The translations under genes and the position numbers were made by a program. From Nemania diffusa (lineage: Eukaryota; Ascomycota; Sordariomycetes; Xylariales; Xylariaceae), in assembly GCA_038501195.1 (NCBI GenBank), contig JBBPUQ010000003.1, positions 3,936,501 to 4,000,500 on the forward strand: a DNA stretch of 64,000 bases. Direction: 5' to 3'. Within the stretch, counting starts at the first letter, position 1, and each line of letters starts with the position of its first letter. Of this stretch, positions 12,469 through 25,600 are shown piece by piece. Under the pieces are notes generated by a model. The model was not told the DNA's origin. It did not search any database and was given only the letters and a program-made list of their open reading frames with translations.

Positions 12469-13046
12469 ATGTTTGTTTCTAAGGTATAAATGGTCTTTTA
12501 ATTGACCTCATGTATCCAGGTGCTAATCGGTGCATATAGATCTTCTCTATCATCCTCGCGGCCGTGTCTGCCGTAACCGTTTCCGGCGCCGCCGTAAACA
12601 AGAAGCCGTCGTGCGCCAAGACCTGCGGCACTGTCTGCTATACACAATCAGATATCTCCAAAGCCGTTTCACAAGGCTACGGGTACTACGAGGACCATAA
12701 GACAGTCGGTAGGTCTCCCAATTTCCCTGGATGAGGAGGGCGGCTTGGTGTCTAGATGCCTTAGAGACAGAGTAACACAAACAAACAACTTAAAATTTGG
12801 TGGCAAATGATATTCTAACTAAATTTTATAGGCAGCGATAGCTACCCCCATAAATACAACAACTACGAAGGCTTTGATTTCCCCGATTCTGAGCCCTGGT
12901 ACGAATTCCCCATCCTAAAATCGAACAAGGCCTACACGGGCGGCTCACCTGGTGCTGACCGCATCGTCTTTAACGCCGACGGAACCTTCCAGGATGCCAT
13001 CACCCATACCGGTGCTAAAGGGAATAACTTCGTTGGATGCACTTAG
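12469..13046 (+). CDS. Secreted guanyl-specific ribonuclease, RNase T1/N1 family
   Basis: Three exons (12469-12483, 12540-12708, 12832-13046) encode 132 aa. Residues 1-22 are a signal peptide, and the mature enzyme starts near residue 28. Against RNase T1 numbering (recalled) the protein aligns with a constant offset of 28 and no visible indels. Every catalytic residue is present: Tyr66 (Y38), His68 (H40), Glu86 (E58), Arg105 (R77) and His120 (H92). The guanine-recognition segment KYNNYEGF with Glu74 (E46) is kept, as are disulfide cysteines C30/C38 and C34/C131. Expected role: extracellular cleavage of RNA 3' of G, probably for nutrient scavenging. Both introns have usual ends, and the gene stands alone between long spacers. 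The family call is very secure; the biological use is inference. Confidence 0.96.
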
Positions 13047-14207
13047 GTTTAGTAGAGCTGGTGTCGTGTTGCTTAAGCATCTACTCGACGACGCATTTTC
13101 ATTTCTAGAGTGAGGATAGAATGGGCGGGAAGGAGTTATTTTTAAACATGTGTCTCGATCATTTACGGCGACCGGTATGTCATGACAGTTTACCGTATAT
13201 AGCGCCCATGACGTTGGTCGAATTCTATACCCAGGTATCTCATTATACCAAATAACCACTCTATTAACAATTTATCAACTTAGTGTTATTGTGAACTCGT
13301 TCCGAACTTTTGTACTACATCGTCGTATACGCATACCTCAAAAAGCCAATTCTTTCTCAGCCGACATAATCGACATAAGGCCTACGTACAGGCTCGAGAC
13401 ATTGCTCTCGTGGTATTTTGTGATATGCTACGCTACATGATGACTAATAAAACAAGTATCGAGACAGACGAGCTACATCCCTAGATAGTCATATGTATAT
13501 TTCCCAGAACCAATTCGGCATCATGTCGGTGGTAATCCTCCCGCCCGTCCCCACCCCTCACGAGGGTGGACAGTCGAAATCCGAAATTCGCCGTGTCAGC
13601 CGTAGAAAGGACATGTCAGCTGATGAGGCAAGCGGAAGCCTCCAGCCTTCTCCGAGTGAGTGTCTAGCGCAGCTGAGTCGATAGATGCAACGTGACTTCC
13701 AATATCCTATCTCCTTTATGTACTCTGTATCGATGACGATATGGCAGGTTAGCTTCGAATGTGTAGATCCTTCCTTGCCCATCTGGTCCATAGCGTCCCA
13801 GCTCCCAGGCAGAGTTCAGGGGTTCTCCGCACGCAGCGGAGTCGTTCCCCCAAATTCTCCTCAAAATTCCCCCAGGTTTCGCAACCGGCTACATGGATAT
13901 CTCTACGCGATAGCTCGTTTCGCCAAGGGAAATATACTTATATAAATAAAACCCGGCGTAATCGCCACGAGTCCAATCGGCCCGTTCGCCGAACTACGAA
14001 GCCATGAATGAGCGGTGGGCACGCAGTGACGCCCGGGCAGTAGCGGTGGCGGGCTTATACATAGGTAGGTACCCAGAGCGCCGGTAGATCTTCCCATGTG
14101 TTGCCGTGTGATCTATCTCATACAGGCGAGTGAGTAACGAAGTGGCGCCAGAGTGTCAGCCATTTGGTCCGGAGAACACACGCTACAGTACGTATACATA
14201 GCACAGC
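13047..14207. other. Intergenic, RNase 3' flank and GMC promoter
   Basis: No gene is supported. A TATA-like TATAAATAAA (13941-13950) lies about 260 bp upstream of the GMC oxidoreductase ATG, and a TAGGTAGGTA motif occurs at about 14063. Confidence 0.65.
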
Positions 14208-16352
14208 ATGAGGCGCACGATCTCCCCCGGTGGCGTCTTGCTCGCCATCGTTAGCGCGTGGGTAGCAGCAGCAGCAGCGAGTAACGAACCATTCGACTAC
14301 ATCATCGCCGGCGCCGGCACCTGCGGCCTCGTCCTCGCGAATCGGCTGTCCGCGGACCCGGGGATCCGGGTGGCTGTGATCGAGCCGGGCGAGGACGTGC
14401 GGAACAACATCAATGTTACGGATCCGGCCTTGTTCACCGTCGCGTTCGGGACGCCGATCGATTGGCAGTACTCGACGACGCCGCAGCCGGCCGCAGGCAA
14501 CCGCACGATTCCCGTAAGCATTACCCGGGAGGCTATTATTTTTGTGTCCGCTTGTTTCACGGGCACAAAGTCTTGTCTAGGTAGACTTAAGACTCGAGAG
14601 CATGTTGTGTTTTTGATTGATACCCATCTAGACTATGCTCACAATGCTGGTTGCTAACCTCTGCTGTTATAGTGGCATGCGGGTAAAGCTATTGGAGGGA
14701 CGAGCACGATTAATGGTATGTGGTAGTGTAGACGCACGTTAGCATATGTAGCCACTACAAAAACGGACGACGTAGCTAACTAATGTGTACGGGCGTTAAG
14801 GCATGACCTATATCCGCGGCGACAAGGCGCAGTTCGACGCGTGGGAGGCACTGGGCAACGAGGGCTGGAACTGGGAGTCCCTATACCCATACTACAAAAA
14901 AGCCGAGAGATTCACCATTCCTAGTGCTGCTCAGGCTGCCGTGGGAGCTACCTATGACCCCGCGGTCCACGGCGAAGCCGGCCATGTTCACACCGGGTTC
15001 CCTTTCTCCCTCACCAACAGCAGTTTTCATGAGCTTGCCGCGGAAACGTGGGGATCACTCAACTATCCCCTCAATGAGGACGTTAATGTGGGAAGCGTGC
15101 ATGGGTTCAGTACTTGGCCGCAGACGCTGGATCGAGATCAGAATATTCGCTTCGACGCCGCGCGGGCGTATTACTACGCCGTTGAGGGTAGACCTAATCT
15201 CACACTTATCAAGGGCACCGTCAAGAGGATTATCTGGGCGAATCCTTCGTCTGCTGGCCAACCCGCTGTTGCTGAAGGAATCGAATATGTGACTCCAGAT
15301 GAGGAGCTCGTCAATTTGACGGCCTCCAAAGAGGTAATCCTGTCCGCGGGTGCATTGAGATCCCCTCTCATCCTCGAGAGCTCTGGCGTCGGAAATCCAA
15401 TGTAAGAAAGCCTCATCAATGTTTTATCCCCAGCGGTATGCTACTGCGCTAATCCCTTCTACCAGCCTTCTAGAGAGTCTTGGGATCGAGACGAAAATTG
15501 ACCTCCCAGGAGTTGGAGAATACCTCCAGGAGCAGCCCAACACCGTCCTCATTTACAGCAGCACGCAGAACATCACCGGATCGGCCCCGTACGTGACCTT
15601 CCCGACGGCGCAGGACTTGTTCGGCGACATGTCCACCATGAAGGCATCGACATCAGCCCAGATACCAGGCTGGGCAAAGAAAGTCGCAGCCGCTAGTAAC
15701 GGGGCAGTCGACGCCGCAAACGTCGAGAAGCTATTTCGCGTCCAGCACGATCTGATCTTCGAGAAGAACGTGACGCTCGGCGAGACGCTGACCGCGACCT
15801 CCAGCGGCTATCTCGTGTCTGCTATGTGGCTTCTCCTGCCCTTCTCGTGGGGGAGTGTGCATCTCACCTCGGCCGATGCTATCAATGCCCCTGCTATCGA
15901 CCCCAAATATTTCCTCATCGACTTCGACCTCGATGTGCAGATTGGTCTGGGGCGCTTGTCGCAGAAGTTCTGGCATACGAAACCCGTGAGCGAGCTAGTT
16001 GGTAGCGGTGTTTCCCCCACGGACGATGTATTGCCGCTCAATGCGACGGATGAGCAGTGGACTAGCTTCATCAGTGATACGTGTAAGTCTCGATTGGTCG
16101 ACCGTTGCGTAAGACGGAAATGCTTACTTGGTAATCCTCGCAGTAATGCCAAATCACCATCCCATCGGTACAGCATCGATGATGTCCCGTGAACTAGGCG
16201 GAGTAGTGGATTCGAAGCTGAAAGTTTACGGTACGGAAAATGTCAGGGTCGTTGACGCGTCAATATTGCCTCTACAATTCAGTGGTCATCTGACCGCCAC
16301 ACTCTACGCCGTGACGGAGAGGGTTGCTGAAATAATTATGGGCGCTGCTTGA
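14208..16352 (+). CDS. Secreted GMC-family FAD oxidoreductase (glucose/aryl-alcohol/choline oxidase-like)
   Basis: Five exons (14208-14513, 14673-14715, 14801-15401, 15466-16082, 16144-16352) give 591 aa. Residues 1-25 look like a signal peptide. The ADP-binding motif is GAGTCG (residues 35-40), followed by the GMC segment WHAGKAIGGTSTING...YIRG and the SAGALRSPLILESSGVG-type second signature. The C-terminal active-site pair is His528 (in NHHPIGTASM) and His571 (in SGHLTATLYAVTER). Their spacing of 43 equals that of His516/His559 in glucose oxidase (recalled). The enzyme should oxidise an alcohol or sugar outside the cell with FAD, yielding peroxide if it is an oxidase. The substrate cannot be inferred. 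The 43 nt second exon is small but keeps the frame and completes a conserved motif. It lies 1.2 kb from the RNase gene on the same strand. Confidence 0.93.
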
Positions 16353-17928
16353 CATTGGAGCCAACACTTTCTAATAATTAAGCTAGATATAGCGAACTAG
16401 CCTATTCTTAATATTAGAGATTGAAGTAATGAAGCTCACTTGGTTGAGACATGGGCTCGACATCATATATTCCGTGACCTTGGGACAGCTACCTAAACTC
16501 ATTCGACATCAGATCTAATATTAAATGAACACTTGCTCCCGTTTTAGGATCGCCGCTCCCATTCCGTCATATCTGACATTGTACACGGCCATACATAGAC
16601 AAGTAGTACTTCTTGTAGTTGAAAATTAATTAGTTGTAATTATATTCAATGCCACCTAGCCAGGTCGTCGAAAGCCAGACTTTCTATAGCTAGTAAGTAG
16701 GTAGCTAGATGGTTATGGACAATAACAGGCCTGCTAATGCCTATTACTGACCTGCTGCACACCTTCCGGTCCCTCTCCTTGCTTTTCTCGTAATCTCTTT
16801 TTTATAAACAGGCATCACATCCGAAAATGTATATACTATGAGATCTCGACCGATAGTTTGGGAAATGGTCTCCAGGATGACTCATCAGCTTATAGTTTGT
16901 GCTTGGATAAAACATACCACTCTGTAGTAAAAGGAGGGGGCGAGACTTTGTCCTGAACCACTCAAATTTTATGTTTTAACCCAGTTCCTAAATGTTGAAC
17001 CCAGCCGCGTCATTTGGGCTCCGGCTATCGCCGCCCGTCCATAACTAAAAGGATCGTTAAGTTTATAATAAGGTCGACTGATAGGAAATAGTATATTGAT
17101 CTTATAAATATGCATAACCTTGGCAAAATGTATTAGCGATTGTTATAGTATACTTAATACTGAGCTCGACAGAGCAGGTTAGATAAAAGTAGCTTCATTG
17201 AATAAACCAACTACTAGGTAGCCATTGTTACACTTAGTTCTATAAGTATGTGTATCATAACAGCCGCTCTGCATTTGCAAACAATGGGGTATCCTAGCGG
17301 CAGCTTGCATCACATGGTTAAGAGCAGCTTAGTTTAGTAACTAATACATACAAAATGCAACAGATAGGTGAATACTGGCATCATTGAACCCTAATGTTAA
17401 ACCTCAGCTAACCTCAGCTTTACTCCGCCTGACGAGTATGCATCCTTCTAGCACACATATGGTTTAAGACAACTCGAGTCCAAAACCTTAACTATTTAAT
17501 GTTGCTCTATCGACGGTATGCTTTGGCTAACTACCTAGGCTTCCAAGTTAGTCTGAAAAAGAATTTGATAATAAGGTCATTATGAAAACCTAGACGTGAA
17601 TGCCCCCATTGCTTGGCTGCTTGTTTGCTTGCTTGTCTATTCACTCACTCACTTACCTACATGTCGTACTTCCACTTTCCAACCCTCTTGTGCACACCCG
17701 TGACTTCCACAAACTTCAAATCATCTCTCCCTGCATATAATCTGCTAGAAAGTGCATCGACACTCTTGGACCTGTCGTTTCTCCCCAAATCTACAATCAC
17801 CATACCATACTATACGGCCCCCGTCGCACCCGTTTCCTCTAACACCACCATCACCACCACCACGATAATCAGTATTCTCATCTTAGCCACCAATACACTT
17901 CAAACTCATCCACAAAAAGAAAAGAAAA
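16353..17928. other. AT-rich intergenic spacer
   Basis: No gene is visible. The stretch is clearly more AT-rich than its surroundings and has a small GC-rich patch at about 17000-17045, so a decayed repeat is possible but not recognisable. The last 250 bp are pyrimidine-rich, as expected for the promoter and leader of the next gene. Confidence 0.6.
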
Positions 17929-18623
17929 ATGAGTCCTCTTTCTCGTGCTGGTGCTCATCTCAACCGCGCCATTAATGTGCGCAGACTTCCTGCCATTTCG
18001 CATGTACGTCATCTCACAAAAATTATCACGTCTGCACTTGCTATCCACAGTTGTCTCTAACCGCTCATGCTCACATCTAGAAACTCACCATCCGAAGAAT
18101 CTCCTGGATAGCATTCGAGCAGCCAGACCCAAGGCTCTACCCGCCACCAGCTTCCCTACAACCGAAGCGCCCCGTCGCCACCGAGGCCGTGGCCAGCGGC
18201 GACGAGACCACCATGGTGGGCAAGATAGGCACAGCGCCATCGACAGCGCGACCCCCAGAGGCGCCGGCGGTGTCTAGCAAGCCCATGCCAGCCTCCGTCC
18301 CAGCCAGCGCGATGCGGACCGGCCCGACGCCGCTGTCCCAGACGCAGAAGCGCACGCTCACCACTAATACCACCACGCCGGGACAACAACCCCAGAAGGG
18401 CGGCGCGCATGGCGACAGCCAGGCTAAACCCGAGACGAAGCCGGTCAGCGCCGAACCTGCGGCACTGCAACCAGCGACGCCGCAAGACGTGAAGGCTCAG
18501 ACGGAAGAAGACAGGAATGGGTTCCCGACGCTGCAGCTCCGCCTGCCTGGCCACCCAGCCACGTGGCCCGAGGAGGAGCCCCAGTATCCGCGCAGCCGAT
18601 TTCTCGACGAGGAAGAAGACTAA
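17929..18623 (+). CDS. Hypothetical protein, low-complexity, possible mitochondrial leader
   Basis: Two exons (17929-18003, 18081-18623) give 205 aa. The intron (77 nt) has GTACGT, a CTAAC branch site and CTAG, and joins two in-phase frames, which supports the model. The start MSPLSRAGAHLNRAINVRRLPAISH is Arg-rich, free of acidic residues and amphipathic, as in mitochondrial presequences. The rest is Pro/Ala/Thr/Lys-rich and probably disordered, ending in an acidic DEEED. I do not recognise a family. The ATG is preceded by an A-rich context (AAGAAAAATG). Coding status rests on the spliced frame and biased composition only. Confidence 0.5.
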
Positions 18624-19629
18624 GAAGATGCTCGGCTCATCTCGATGTTGTGGAGCTGCGAAGGAAGACCCCATCTGAATGATTGCGACACAGATTCACC
18701 CTAATTGCTCTCATCCCGATATCCCTCTCATACAACCCCGTGCACAAAGGACGAAAAACATGACACACAATGCGAAACACAGATAGTAGAAGAAGAGAAA
18801 AGGATGTTTGGTTGGCGGCATATTGATATGCATTGCGCACGCTCTAGGCTTGCCGAAGTGCAAGGGAAGAAAGGAAAAAAAGTCTTGTTTGGGTTAAACA
18901 CATCCCTGTCTTGGTGGAGTTATGGAGTACTACTTTTGCCCCCCTAGGTTTGCAGGTCGATTTCTGCGTGATACCTGATAGATGTTCTCTGCCGCGTCTA
19001 GGGGGTAGTAATGGAAAATCATCCTGCTTATTCTAGCGTAAGCAGTTTTAGTTTTATGCAATGATAATGCCTTTTACCTATGGCCTACGTAGCATATCTG
19101 TTGCTTTTGTTGGGCTGTTTGTGGTGATAAAACTCTGCAAGTACAGTGTTTTTGGACTGCTCACATACCTAGCTTAGACAAGCTGTTATAAAATTAATAA
19201 ATATCTTGCTCGTGGTCCTCCATGATGAAATGCCACCACTCTAGCTCGAGAGTTTGACATTTTGACTCCTGTTGAATCAGAAGCAATGCCTTTGATCGAC
19301 TTAAACACAATGTAACACATAACTGAACTGTTGAATCATACTGATATTATGCCATTCTTGTATAGCTCGTCGCCCCTTTTGCTATCATACAATTCAGCAT
19401 GGTATATATGCTGAAGAAATATACACGGACTCCTTCCTTTGACTCGAGACACAAGAAAGCTGCTCGTCCGCTATCGCGCCCGAGTGTAGCAAATTATCCC
19501 CTAACGCCTCACTATTGCTTAAAATATGACTGCTCTCCGAAATATCCTTCTACAAGCTCAGTAACCCATGTGCTTTTCACACTCGCTGCTTTCTGCTCAC
19601 ATTTTCCCCATCGACCATCTCCAACCTAC
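18624..19629. other. Intergenic between convergent genes
   Basis: About 1 kb of 3' flanks between the hypothetical gene (+) and PRP8 (-). Short ORFs only; nothing is recognised. Confidence 0.65.
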
Positions 19630-22600
19630 TTAAGCAAAGTTGTCATTTCGGTCTATACCAATGTCCTCTAGCTCCGCGAAATTTTGGAAGTGTAGAGGCC
19701 GGTGTTGGTCACTGTAGAAAGGCAACGGCGTATCTAGCTTGACATGTACTGGCTTCTTCTCTAGACCCGCGAAACTACTGCCCATGAAGCTGTAGTTCCA
19801 CTTGCCATTCTCGGGCACCAAGAAATAACCCTTGTAACGCGGGCTCAACAACAGCTTGCGCTTGATACCCATGGATGTTGTGAAACCCTGTGGCTGGTCG
19901 CTGCCAATATCCTTGTTCTCAACACCCCACTTATAGCCGTTGGGTGTCAGTGCCCAAGCTGACAGAGATACAGACCCGGGCGTGAAGGCAACATCAACCG
20001 TGATGCTGTTTTCCTTAGACCACTTTGCATTGACATCAAGTAGACGGGCATGCTCTGTGACATCTGCTGCTGACATATATGGTAGTTCGTTGCCAGCCAT
20101 TGTATGGATAACGCCCAACGGCTCGAGATCGCCTAGATATTCATGCTGGGGCAGCTGCTGGGGAAGCTGGACGGCACGCAGGCCTCCTATTTGGGGAACC
20201 ATGGCGATACAGCGGATCTCCTTAACTTGATCATTGTCTGGGGCTGAGACACCATATAGATACCCAGCAACTTGGACACGAAGATCGGCAATCGTAATGA
20301 ATTTCTTTAGGATATTGTTCGGCATGACATATGTGACATCATCTAAATCATTATCCACAGACGAGACGTAAATGTTGTTGGATCGAGTCCGTAAATTGGA
20401 TGTGGCGATTGCACGAGTTCTCCACTCAGTCTTGGAAGCGAATGTCTGTTGCTCGAATTGTGATGTGGTCGTGACGATTATCTCTTCCCCATGGACATTC
20501 TGGGTCTTGGTCGTCACGGCTGTGAGTTGCTGTTGTTCTTGCTGTTGTTTTTCGATCTCGGCTGCTTGCTGTCGTTGCATTGAAGGCGCCGAAATCTCCA
20601 TACCTAGGATGATGTCTCGAACTTCGCTACTGGTCAAACTGGAGACGTTGACATTGTTCTTTTTGCCATAGTCGTGTAGGATCAAATCTCGTAATTGCGT
20701 TTCGACTTTGATCCAATCCTCATCTGACAGGGTTGGCCAGATGTGATGCATTTGTGTTATGACGGTCTTGTCGGGTCGCAGAATAAGCTTCGTCTTGTCG
20801 GGGTTGACGTGGAGAGCACGAAGAATCAAGACGAGACGCGAGAAGGCCGTGTAAGAAGATATGCTCTTCAACCATTCGTCATACAAGTTGAACAGCACCA
20901 TTTGGGGTTCGGTCGCACGAAGTATCATATCGCCAAGCTTTTCAACTTTCATTGCAGCCTGGAAAGGTAGCTGAAGTTCCGATGCGCGAATAGAGATATT
21001 AGGGAAATCGAGGAGATGAACTTCCAAGGGATCTAAAAGGCCCTTTCGGGTGACGATGAGCTCCTTTGGTTGTTCTTCAATGGGGAGAGATCGAATGAGA
21101 GCTGCAACTTCTTCGGCCGTCTTCCACTTCGCCAATTGGCCAAGACGCTTTTGGCCGGCCCAAACGCTCGTGTGGATAATCTTCAAAAACAGCTGACCAG
21201 TACGAGGATTGAAGATGAAAATGGCACCATTGATAGGTTTTGTAGTCAAGTTACCCTCGAAAGTCTTGTGGATTGTCACTCGATACACATTAGTATCGTC
21301 AATGAATAGCTTCGTCTGGTTGCTGAACAGCTCGGAGTAGTTCTGCGAGTTCAGGAACTCCTGGTTGCTCTCTGAGGCATAAAGTTGGAGACCCTTTCTG
21401 ATACGTTCACGTAGAACGTAGAGAGCAGGGTTTGCTTTCATTACCTTGGCCATAGCCTGCTGAACTAGGATTTTCAAACCAGGGAAATATTGGCCGTATG
21501 CAGAGTACAAGTTGTACGCTAGATCAATGCCAATCATGAGACCTGTCGCCGAAGGGTAGATGCTCATGTTGTCATTGGTGTAGTCAAGATATTTGGCGCG
21601 AGTATAACGCTCGATGTCGTGAGAGTCATAATCACCATAACGAAGCTGAACATCCAACCAGAATTTGTTGGTTGTCGTCGGTTCAATTACATCCTTGGTG
21701 TCATAAAGGAGCGACGGGCGTGTGACATTCCATTTACTGTTGGCAAAAAGGAGGATATCGGCACAGGAACTGTTCATCTTGTATGACTTTCGGGGGTGAA
21801 TAGTCTCTTTCTGTACCGTCTCGATGCCAAGTGCCTCTAGCTCTTGGTCGAAAACCTGACAGAAATCCATTACTACGGACTCATGGATCTTCTGCCACAA
21901 ATGAGCACGGAAAATTTGAATCAAAGAAATCTTTAATGTGGGAATTTTGCCGTGAAGAAAGATACCAGTAAGATCCAGCTGGACTTGGAAACCGACGTAG
22001 ACATTGGCACGGTTGATAGTCGGCGACCACCATAGTGTAAACCGACGATTGGGAATTTGGTTGAGACCTGACCTTTGGGCATTTGTCAACTTCTTGAATT
22101 TCATCGACTCCTCGAAACCCGAAGCACGTTCCCAGAAGAGACCTTCCCAAGAGGGGAAGCCTGTCGCCTTGAACAATGTATGCTCTAGAATCGTCTCGAC
22201 ACCACCAAGAGCTTGGATCACGTCAGTGCGGTAGGCATTGAGATTCCATAGTTTGCCGTCGTGACGCTGACTTGTCCACCAGAACGGGTTGCTCTTCATC
22301 AATTGATAGATTTTGAATTCGCTTCTAGTACGGAAACCTTTGTCGAAACTGAGAGTGCTTCGGTCTTTCTGGAAGAGGGTATTTATACGAGGCAATCCTC
22401 GGTCCCAGCTGTCTTCCAGATCTTCTAGGGTGAGCCGCCGGTTTTGCTGATTGGCCTCTAATCGCTTTTGTGAATATTCTGTCCACACTCTCTGAGAATC
22501 AATGAACTCGGCTTCCCATGGAATAATGTACCGGAAGATGTTTGGTATCAGAGTCTCTTCGTCGTGCGTCATACCAGCCCGATAATGAGTGACACCAAGG

Positions 22601-25600
22601 TCTGTCTGCTTCGACCATCGCTTGTCACTAGCGGGAATCAAGATATGAGAACCGGAGATCATACCGAGACCTCCCAGCTCCTTCGGAGTATAAAATACAG
22701 CCGGGGGAAAACGAGAGGGCATTTTTGAGTTTAGGCCAATCTTCACACGTGTCTGGATCTTGGTCTCGCACTTCACAATCGTATCTAAGAGATTAACGGT
22801 TGATACAGCAGCCTCACGGTAGTAGGTGAATAAAGCGATGAGTGCTGTATTCCACTTGTTGGCGATCTTGGTGAATGTGGTGGAACCAGAGGACATCAGG
22901 ATCTGACGAATACGGTTATTGAACTTTTGTATGTCCTCCTCCGTCACTTGCAAGAACGCATGCGCGGTTCGCTCTTTGGTTGTGTTGTCTACAAGAGACC
23001 AAACACTATCTTTGATAGGAAATTCATCGTTCTGGTTTCTGATTTTGGGCAGAATGCGGACTTCAAATCCACACATGGAGTAAAGGAGGTTTGGGTTGTC
23101 ACGACTATAGACGCTGGCAAATGTATCGTCCCATTCAATTGTCGTAACGGATCGCGGAAGCCGGTTTTTAAGATCCCAGAAGACAGCGCGACCTAGGTTG
23201 ACGTCGTGACGCATGAGGCGCATACGGGAATCCCTCGGCCAACACTTCTTGCTCCTATAGCCAATGACGTTTTCAAAATTTGGATCAGGCTGTTCTGTGA
23301 GAAATCGCTGGATAAGATCGCGAGATTCTTCAGCTGTAAATCTCAAGAATACCCAGATCTTGTCGATGTACCGCGTGTACAAACGTATAGGATGCTTTGT
23401 CTCGGTTTCTCGATCACGGAATTGAAGGAAGTCATTTGGACTTCCCGGAGGTCCAGCAATCTCACTAGCACGGTTTAATCCCAGGAGCAGGAGATCAAGA
23501 ACAAGGCCGTAATATTGGAACACGAAACCGGAAAACTGGAGGCCACGAATCATGCCATAGCTGTTGACGTGGTTCATGTCCTTGTAGGTCAGCTGAACGT
23601 TATTCTTAGAGCTGATGTAGTCAGCCAAATTGTGATCCATTATAAGTCTGAGGAGTCGGTTTAGGAGCGTCAAATCAATCTTCTCGTAGACCTTAGATAG
23701 CTCCGTCTCAATCATGACGTTGCATTCTCCATCAGCTGATTCCCAGACCTTGTCTAGATTGTTGATGCCTTGTGCCCACTTGTAAACCAGAAGTGGCGGA
23801 ACCTCGGAATCGGAAGGCTTGATCCATGCAGGGAAAAGATGTCGTTGATCTGCCTGATACCAGAGGTACTGATCAAGGTACGCATCGCTAATCTTCTCAA
23901 TCGGTTCGATGTCATATACTGGGTTAATTGAACTATAGTTGTCGTTCATGTCTATCTGGACTTCTTTGAAAGCACGTTGAGTCAAAAGGAAGCGTTTAAT
24001 CCTTTCTAAAGTTGTGCCTGGGCTGTCATATGCTTGCTCAATAAGTGCAAGTTCCTCTCGCTGACTCTGGTTAAGACGGCCCTTCACGGAATACGCTTCA
24101 CGAAGTCTTTCGAGGGCAAGAATTAGGATCTTCGTGTCGTGTTTATAAGACACGCTCGGGAAGGGAATAGGTGTGAACTTTCGAGATTCAAGCCAATGCA
24201 CAGTTGTGGTATAGATGGCAACAGCTTCTTCGGATGAGACATACGGCCCATCCTTCATGTAATTATGTTGTCGTTCCTGTTCAGCTTTGAGCCAAAGTCG
24301 CGTCAGGCGTCCCACATTCTTCTTAGCGACAGTCTTATCAACTGTAGCACCTCTTCTAATGCGTTCGCGGTTGTAATGCGCAACTGAGATCCACCAGTCT
24401 GCTTTCGATTTGACGTATCGAAGAATGATATTTTCAATTGGGGCAGGCAATCCAGGGACTTTCCAAGGGATGTTACTCTTCCAGCATCTCCATGCTTCTG
24501 AAAGATGCTGTAGAACGGTATTGACCTTATTCTGCTTAATACCTTCAGGCATCATATCCATTAGATCGGCCATGACGGAAGCACGAAGTTCAAGGTCAAA
24601 ATGTGATTCAACTCGTTGTTTGGTAACTGTCTTGGCGACGCCTTTGCTATGGCGGCCTTCGAATTGACGCGACAGCAGATTTCCAAGCCATCGTTCCAGT
24701 AAAGGAATTATACCTCTCATGAAAAAGAGCCATACTCTCCAAGCTGGTGCCCAGAATCCACAGCCTGGTCCCTTGCCAACGGGCCCACTGTTGAACCGAT
24801 AGTAGATCAGATGCTTGAGATCCTTACAAGTGCGGATCTGGTGCATAAGTTTGTATTTATACCGGTACATTCCAGTGAGTTGACCAACATGATTAAATGC
24901 ATACAAAATGCCATCAGCAAGTTGAAAGGCGTCAATATTACCAAGTCGATATTGGACCTGTGCATCGACAATGAGCTTCGTTAGACGAAGAATTTCGCGC
25001 ATGAGGTGGAACGCATTCCCGAATCGTGACTTCTTTCGTTCTTTGGTGGTTAAAGTCTTGACTGGCTTCAAGTTGAAGTTGTAGTCAAGGTGGAGATATG
25101 TAAGATTTTTACGATGAATCAGGAGGTTCAGCATATTGAAGCCCTGCCGACAGACCTGCAAACCAGCTTCCACCCAATCGATGGTAGTCTGCTGGAAAAA
25201 CTTCGTCTGCTTCAAGGTTCTTAACAGATCCTGTCTATTTAGGGCTTTGGGCTGCTTCTTATGCAACTCATTAAGCACAAAAGTTTTCAGTAGTTTTTGG
25301 TAGGAGACGCGGACTTTCACTGGTTGCTTCGGAGGGCAATGCTCCAGATACCAATGCTTGACAAGAGGAATATCCTGTGCTCGTACCATGCGACCAGATC
25401 GGCGATCAAAGGGGAAGGGGGCCCACCAGAGCCCGATTGCTGCGGCGGTATCCTCGGTGTATAACTCCTCGTCGGCAAAAAATGGCTCGACGACTGCAGG
25501 AAGCGTGAAAGCGTCGTCCTCAGGTTCCTCGAGGTTGCCCTCGCCAAAAATCTCATCTTCGTGACTCACGGTTATATTCTTAGGTGCAACAGATCGGGAA

